A stretch of 11,288 bases of DNA. Origin: Candidatus Atribacteria bacterium (GTDB lineage: Bacteria; Atribacterota; Atribacteria; Atribacterales; Caldatribacteriaceae). Under the pieces are notes generated by a model. That model had not been told where the DNA came from. It saw nothing but the letters and a program-made list of their open reading frames with translations, and did not search any database. Shown here piece by piece: positions 7,555 through 11,288 of this stretch. Location: the NCBI GenBank assembly GCA_029982105.1, contig JARRCQ010000027.1, positions 1 to 11,288 on the forward strand, given 5' to 3'. The first letter of the stretch is position 1; each line of letters opens with the position of its first letter. Both the position numbers and the translations under genes were made by a program.

Positions 7555-8435
7555 TTAAATTTATATCCCCACCGACCCAGAACCTCAGGCCTTTTTCTCC
7601 AATTTTTCTCCACTTTAACCCATAAATCGAGATACACCTTTTTACCCCAGTTAAACTCTATTTCTTTTCTTGCTTCTTCCCCAATTTTCTTTAACATTTT
7701 TCCCTCTTTACCAATGATGATTTTCTTATGCGAATCCCTTTCTACATATATAAGAGCTTTAATATAGAGAATCTCACCCCGGTCTTTAAACTCCTCTACT
7801 CTTACTTCTACACCATAAGGGACTTCCTGGTAGGCATACCACCAAATTTTCTCTCTTATTATCTCTGCTGCTATATCTCTTTCTAAAGCATCGGAAATCA
7901 CATCTACGTCATAATAAGGAGAACCAGGAGGGAGAAGCTCCACAATCTCAGAAAGCAGTTCCGGAATCCCCTCTCCAGTAAGAGAAGAAACTGCCGCTTT
8001 TCCCTGGAAAGGGAAAAGATGAGAAAATCGAGAAAGAATCTTCTGCACCTCTTCTTCTTTTAACAGGTCTTTTTTATTAAGCACCAAAAAAACTGGGTTA
8101 GAAAAAGAACGCAAATTATCTAAGTATTTCTTATCTTCCTCTTCCCGGTTATGAGGAGCAATCATATAAAGAAGGACATCAACACCTACGAGAGCTCTTT
8201 CCGCTTCTCGAACCATCCATCGACTAAACTCATCTCGGGGAGAATGTAAACCCGGAGTATCTAAAAAAACTATTTGAGCATCGGAGAGATTAAGGATGCC
8301 CTTTATAACCTGACGGGTAGTTTGAGGTTTAGAAGAAACTATGGCCACTTTGCGTTCTAAAACGTGATTCAAAAAAGTAGATTTCCCCACATTGGGTTGC
8401 CCCCAGATGGTAACAAAACCAGAACGAAAAACCAA
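7551..8435 (-). CDS. era: GTPase Era, 16S rRNA/30S assembly factor
   Basis: Essential GTP-binding protein that docks on the 3' end of 16S rRNA during 30S assembly. 294 residues, usual length. Seen: G1 GQPNVGKST (12-20), the switch I region SSKPQTTRQ (34-42), G3 DTPG (59-62), G4 NKKD (120-123), G5 SSLTGEG (150-156, normally SALxGxG), and a C-terminal KH domain with EVPYGVEVRVEEF (204-216) and the GKEG loop in IIIGKEGKMLKKIG (239-252). The start is TTG at 8435: an AAAGGAG site (8444-8450) lies 8 bases upstream, and no ATG fits the conserved N-terminus. The gene begins 5 bases after the ybeY-cdd stop, whose TAA follows the ribosome site. Being next to ybeY fits, since both act on 16S rRNA 3'-end maturation. 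Confidence 0.96.
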   Translation of the reverse strand: MVFRSGFVTIWGQPNVGKSTFLNHVLERKVAIVSSKPQTTRQVIKGILNLSDAQIVFLDTPGLHSPRDEFSRWMVREAERALVGVDVLLYMIAPHNREEEDKKYLDNLRSFSNPVFLVLNKKDLLKEEEVQKILSRFSHLFPFQGKAAVSSLTGEGIPELLSEIVELLPPGSPYYDVDVISDALERDIAAEIIREKIWWYAYQEVPYGVEVRVEEFKDRGEILYIKALIYVERDSHKKIIIGKEGKMLKKIGEEARKEIEFNWGKKVYLDLWVKVEKNWRKRPEVLGRWGYKFK

Positions 8436-8440
8436 GTTAT

Positions 8441-9268
8441 TTACTCCTTTCTATCGTTTTTCAGAGAAAAAGCTTGGGGCAAAAGAGAGTGAAGAGAAAC
8501 TACCTCGTAATCCCTATCACTTTTAGCTGCTATTACCTCTAACTGAGGAGCAAATTCATAAAGAACCTGTCGACAGGCTCCACAGGGGAAACAATAAGAA
8601 GATGAATCAGCAATTATGGCAATTTTCTTGAATTCCTTTACCCCTTGAGACAGAGCTTTAACCACTGCTCCCCTTTCAGCACAGATAGTCAAACCAAAGG
8701 AGGTATTCTCTACATTACAACCAGTAAAAATATTCCCGTCATATCCCAATAGCGCTGCCCCTACCGGAAAGTTAGAATAAGGAGCATAAGCATGATTTCT
8801 CACTTCTTTAGCTTTTTTTATCAATTTTTCTCTCTCTTCTTCTTCCTCCCCCAGTCGATATAAAATTTCTTGCCTTTCTTCCATTACTTTAGCTTTTTCA
8901 CCATCCTCATCTTCGTATCCTAAAAGATGAAGCAAACCATGAATCAGAACTATGCTCAGCGCTCGCTCTTCTCTTTCTCCTCGATTATGTGCTTCTTCTT
9001 TAATTACCGCCGGGCAAATTATTATTTCTCCCCAGATATCATCTTCATCAGAAAGCCCATAGAAAAAAGATATGACATCGGTATAGACGTCCTGGTGAAA
9101 AAATCTCTTTTTTAGACTTCTAATTTCTTCTTTACCTACTACTGCTATACTCAAGCACCCGGGAAAGTCCTTGTTTTCTTGTTTTAAAACCAGATTTACT
9201 ATCTTCTGTATTGTTCTTTTGGTTAAAAAACTTTCCTTAGTCTTATTTACTATTTCTATTTTTTTCAT
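8441..9268 (-). CDS. Fused YbeY endoribonuclease - cytidine deaminase
   Basis: A single uninterrupted frame joins two whole proteins. Numbering from the ATG at 9268 (275 aa): residues 1-140 are YbeY-like, the metal-dependent RNase for 16S 3'-end processing and ribosome quality control, with YTDVISF (62-68), WGEIIICPAVIKEEAHN (79-95) and HGLLHLLGYED (110-120). Residues about 146-273 are a homotetrameric-type cytidine deaminase (cytidine to uridine salvage), with YAPYSNFPVGAALL (161-174), GCNVENTSFGLTICAERGA (183-201; catalytic CAE at 196-198) and PCGACRQ (228-234; Zn Cys 229 and 232). The linker is a short Glu-rich helix-like stretch (about 140-150). In YbeY the third zinc His is Asp120 and the usual conserved Arg is Phe57. 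A start nine bases upstream (9277) is possible, but it has a Shine-Dalgarno site with no spacing, while 9268 has 9 bases. It overlaps the pgpH 3' end. Confidence 0.92.
   Translation of the reverse strand: MKKIEIVNKTKESFLTKRTIQKIVNLVLKQENKDFPGCLSIAVVGKEEIRSLKKRFFHQDVYTDVISFFYGLSDEDDIWGEIIICPAVIKEEAHNRGEREERALSIVLIHGLLHLLGYEDEDGEKAKVMEERQEILYRLGEEEEEREKLIKKAKEVRNHAYAPYSNFPVGAALLGYDGNIFTGCNVENTSFGLTICAERGAVVKALSQGVKEFKKIAIIADSSSYCFPCGACRQVLYEFAPQLEVIAAKSDRDYEVVSLHSLLPQAFSLKNDRKE
8444..8450 (-). promoter_or_regulatory. Ribosome binding site that fixes the era TTG start
   Basis: AAAGGAG on the minus strand, 8 bases before TTG at 8435. It is formed by the last two sense codons of ybeY-cdd. It is the strongest Shine-Dalgarno match in this part of the window and supports the non-ATG start of era. 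Confidence 0.75.
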
Positions 9269-11288
9269 TCTTCCCATTCCCTTTAGCCATCTTTAATACT
9301 TCTTCTTCCGGATAGTAAGGAACCCGGGAGTGAATCATACCATTCAAAACCACTACAAAAGCTTGAGCAATTTGTCGCATATCTCTCATCGTGAGAGGAG
9401 ACTCATCTAATTGTCCATCTCGTAAGTATTTTTGTAAAATCCCATTAACTATAGCATCTACTCGGCTAGGGGTAGGATGAGCAGTGCTGCGAACTGCTGC
9501 CTCCACACTATCAGCTAAAAATATTAACGCTTCTTCAGTGGTGTGAGGTAGAGGACCGGGATAGCGAAATTCTTCTTCTCTTACTTCGTCTTTTCTTTCT
9601 TTCAGAGCTTTATCATAAAAATAGCGAATTATAGTCGTTCCATGATGGCGAGCGATAATTTCTCGAATTTCCGGAGGCAAATTGTGTTGTTTGGCTATTT
9701 CCACTCCGTCTTTAACATGGCTTTGGATGATCAAAGAACTCAAGTTAGGAGAAAGACGATTATGAATATTATGCCCTTCTATTTGATTCTCAATAAAAAA
9801 GTAAGGTCTTTTTATTTTACCTATATCATGATAATACGCTCCGGCTCTAACCAAAAAAGGATTGGCTCCAATTCTGTCTGCTGCAGCTTCGGCAAGATTG
9901 GCTACCATCAAACTATGGCTATAAGTACCAGGAGCTTCCATAAGAAGCCTTTTTAAAAGAGGATGGGTAGGGTTTAACAACTCCATCAGCCGGAACTCAG
10001 AAGTTATATGAAAAGTGCTCTCTAAAAGAGTAATCCCTCCCATAGCTATTACTGCTCCTCCCATTCCTCCTCCCCATCCATAAAAAGCGTCAGCCAAAAC
10101 CCTGGTTAGCTCTTTACTTTCTTGCAAACCAAAAACCAAACTCAAACCCATATTCATGAAAGCCATCATCATCCCTGCTTTTACCAGGTCTCTTCTTTTA
10201 GATATTTTGCTCAACCAAAAAAGAGGTAAGAATAAATTGAGATAGATATAAAATCCCTGGAGAAAATCCATTTTATCTCCCCACAGAAGGAGAGGAAAAA
10301 GAATTAGGGATTCCCCTAAAGCATAATCTTTACCCAAAATAGATAATAGGATAAGAGGAAGGGCGCTAATTATCATAAAAAAGGAGGAAAGGCGGAAAGT
10401 CAACACATTCATAGCTATAATACCCCCCACTACCACTAAACGCAGAAGGAGCAAAGAATCATTCTCCAAAAGAGAGGGGGTAAATTTTTTGATGTAGAAA
10501 TATTCTGCCATCACCGCTCCACCTATTACCAAAGCCCAAGCCAAAAGTTGAAACCACTGACCTTTTTCTCCCACGAGACCCATAGCCCTTAAAATTTCTA
10601 TGTCCTCTTTAGTAACTACTTCTCCTTTTCTTAAAATCACCTCTCCTCGTTTAATAATTCTTTTCACCGGTTGCAGAGATTCTAAGGCTTTTAAGCGTTC
10701 TTTTTGGGTGCTTTCGATATCTATTACCGCGGTAGGCCGGAGAAAACGAAAAATTAAAGCTCCTACTACTCTTATTTCATCTCCCGTTAGCTCCATTCTC
10801 TCCAATTCGCTATAGGCTTCTAAAATTTTATTCTCTACTTCCTCTTCTCGGATGGGACTGGATAGGTAGCGATTGATCAAGTCAAAGGTGATTCCTCTAA
10901 CTTTCTCATATTCTTCTTGGGAAGAAGCCACTAACCACTCCACTACTCCTGGAGTAATTCTCCATTTTTTACTAAAAGTATCTTTAAAATCAAGGGATAA
11001 AAAAGAATGAGTAGGACGTATTTCCTCTACAGAATTAAAAAATTCTTCCAACTCTTGCCTGATTTTATTCAGCGTTTGAGGATCAACTCGATAAACAGGG
11101 GCAACAGCAGAAAGAATTCTATTCTGAACTTCAGTAGTACTGGGAACATCAACAATTTCCACCGAACGAGGAGCAATAATATCTCGAGTAACTACTTCTC
11201 CCTCTCTAACATTCCAACCCTCTCCCCAGGAAGAAAACCAAAAGAGAAAGAAAAGCATTATTCCATAAAGAAAAAAATTTAAAAAAAA
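9243..11288 (-). CDS. pgpH: Membrane HD-domain c-di-AMP phosphodiesterase, PgpH/7TM-HD family (5' end probably outside window)
   Basis: Membrane enzyme family that hydrolyses cyclic di-AMP to pApA. Numbering from the first ATG (11258): an extracytoplasmic 7TM-HDED domain (about 13-230, beginning WNVREGEVVTRDIIAPRSVE and containing VAPVYRVDP at 52-60); about seven hydrophobic helices (about 235-256, 268-290, 291-308, 313-326, 332-350, 358-378 and 396-412); then a cytoplasmic HD domain. HD metal ligands are visible: His448 (TYSHSLMVANLAE), His477-Asp478 (YYHDIGK), His514 (SHVKDG), His538-His539 (ARHHGT) and Asp583 (LADSVEAA). The tail has RVDAIVNGIL and QLDESPLTMRDM, as in PgpH. The frame stays open from 11258 to the window edge, adding about ten mostly hydrophobic residues, and the segment after 11258 alone is too short for the first membrane helix. 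The true start is therefore probably beyond 11288. The 3' end overlaps ybeY-cdd by 26 bases. Confidence 0.92.
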   Translation of the reverse strand, partial: FFLNFFLYGIMLFFLFWFSSWGEGWNVREGEVVTRDIIAPRSVEIVDVPSTTEVQNRILSAVAPVYRVDPQTLNKIRQELEEFFNSVEEIRPTHSFLSLDFKDTFSKKWRITPGVVEWLVASSQEEYEKVRGITFDLINRYLSSPIREEEVENKILEAYSELERMELTGDEIRVVGALIFRFLRPTAVIDIESTQKERLKALESLQPVKRIIKRGEVILRKGEVVTKEDIEILRAMGLVGEKGQWFQLLAWALVIGGAVMAEYFYIKKFTPSLLENDSLLLLRLVVVGGIIAMNVLTFRLSSFFMIISALPLILLSILGKDYALGESLILFPLLLWGDKMDFLQGFYIYLNLFLPLFWLSKISKRRDLVKAGMMMAFMNMGLSLVFGLQESKELTRVLADAFYGWGGGMGGAVIAMGGITLLESTFHITSEFRLMELLNPTHPLLKRLLMEAPGTYSHSLMVANLAEAAADRIGANPFLVRAGAYYHDIGKIKRPYFFIENQIEGHNIHNRLSPNLSSLIIQSHVKDGVEIAKQHNLPPEIREIIARHHGTTIIRYFYDKALKERKDEVREEEFRYPGPLPHTTEEALIFLADSVEAAVRSTAHPTPSRVDAIVNGILQKYLRDGQLDESPLTMRDMRQIAQAFVVVLNGMIHSRVPYYPEEEVLKMAKGNGKNEKNRNSK
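9278..9284 (-). promoter_or_regulatory. Ribosome binding site choosing the ybeY-cdd start
   Basis: AAAGGGA on the minus strand, inside the end of pgpH. It is 9 bases from the ATG at 9268 but directly touches the ATG at 9277, so 9268 is the better start and gives the usual short YbeY N-terminus MKKIEIVNK. Confidence 0.5.

Noticed and set aside
7324..7767. Plus-strand frame of 147 codons opposite recO and era
   Set aside because: It spans the recO/era junction in antisense, has low-complexity Ser/Phe-rich content and no plausible start site.
9642..9956. Plus-strand frame of about 100 codons opposite the HD domain of pgpH
   Set aside because: It is antisense to a strongly conserved catalytic region, and its translation shows no recognisable protein features.
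11271..11288. A/T homopolymer run at the window end as an origin or promoter element
   Set aside because: It translates as part of the hydrophobic first helix of pgpH and may simply be near a contig end; no repeated motifs are seen.
1..11288. CRISPR array, tRNA or rRNA genes, insertion sequence with transposase, defence or toxin-antitoxin genes
   Set aside because: Apart from the recO-glyQ spacer the window is filled by conserved housekeeping genes on one strand, and none of these features could be recognised.

Overview
All recognisable genes in this window lie on the minus strand and are packed end to end, so the sequence reads from high to low coordinates. The order is pgpH-type HD hydrolase > ybeY-cdd fusion > era > recO > [about 270-base spacer with a promoter and a structured leader] > glyQ > glyS > PPDK regulatory protein > ppdK. 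This is the conserved pgpH/ybeY/cdd/era/recO/glyQS/PSRP/ppdK order I know from Clostridia-like Firmicutes and their relatives. Purine-rich Shine-Dalgarno sites, moderately low GC, Lys/Glu-rich proteins and a two-subunit glycyl-tRNA synthetase all fit an anaerobic Gram-positive-type or related candidate-phylum bacterium that uses pyruvate phosphate dikinase. The fusion and several divergent motifs argue against a well-known Firmicute. The phylum is an inference and stays uncertain.

Layout: positions 9243-11288 hold a c-di-AMP phosphodiesterase of the PgpH (7TM-HD) type, whose N-terminus probably lies beyond the window. Positions 8441-9268 hold one reading frame joining the rRNA-maturation endonuclease YbeY to a complete cytidine deaminase. 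Era (7551-8435, TTG start) and RecO (6781-7554, GTG start) follow with a 5-base gap and a 4-base overlap. A consensus-like sigma-70 promoter overlaps the recO stop codon. It would give glyQS a leader of roughly 240 nt with two long hairpins and a possible H-type pseudoknot; I found no T-box. glyQ and glyS follow, then a regulatory protein of the PSRP/DUF299 family two bases after glyS, then ppdK, whose start codon overlaps the regulator's stop codon. ppdK runs off the left edge only a few codons before its expected end.

The first block (pgpH, ybeY-cdd, era, recO) covers second-messenger turnover, 16S rRNA/30S maturation, pyrimidine salvage and recombinational repair. The second block (glyQS, regulator, ppdK) couples glycine-tRNA charging to a reversible pyruvate/PEP step. 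The most interesting points are the YbeY-Cdd fusion with a non-canonical YbeY active site, the loss of two family-defining motifs in the PPDK regulator even though its target Thr/His site in PPDK is intact, and the unexplained structured leader in front of glyQS.
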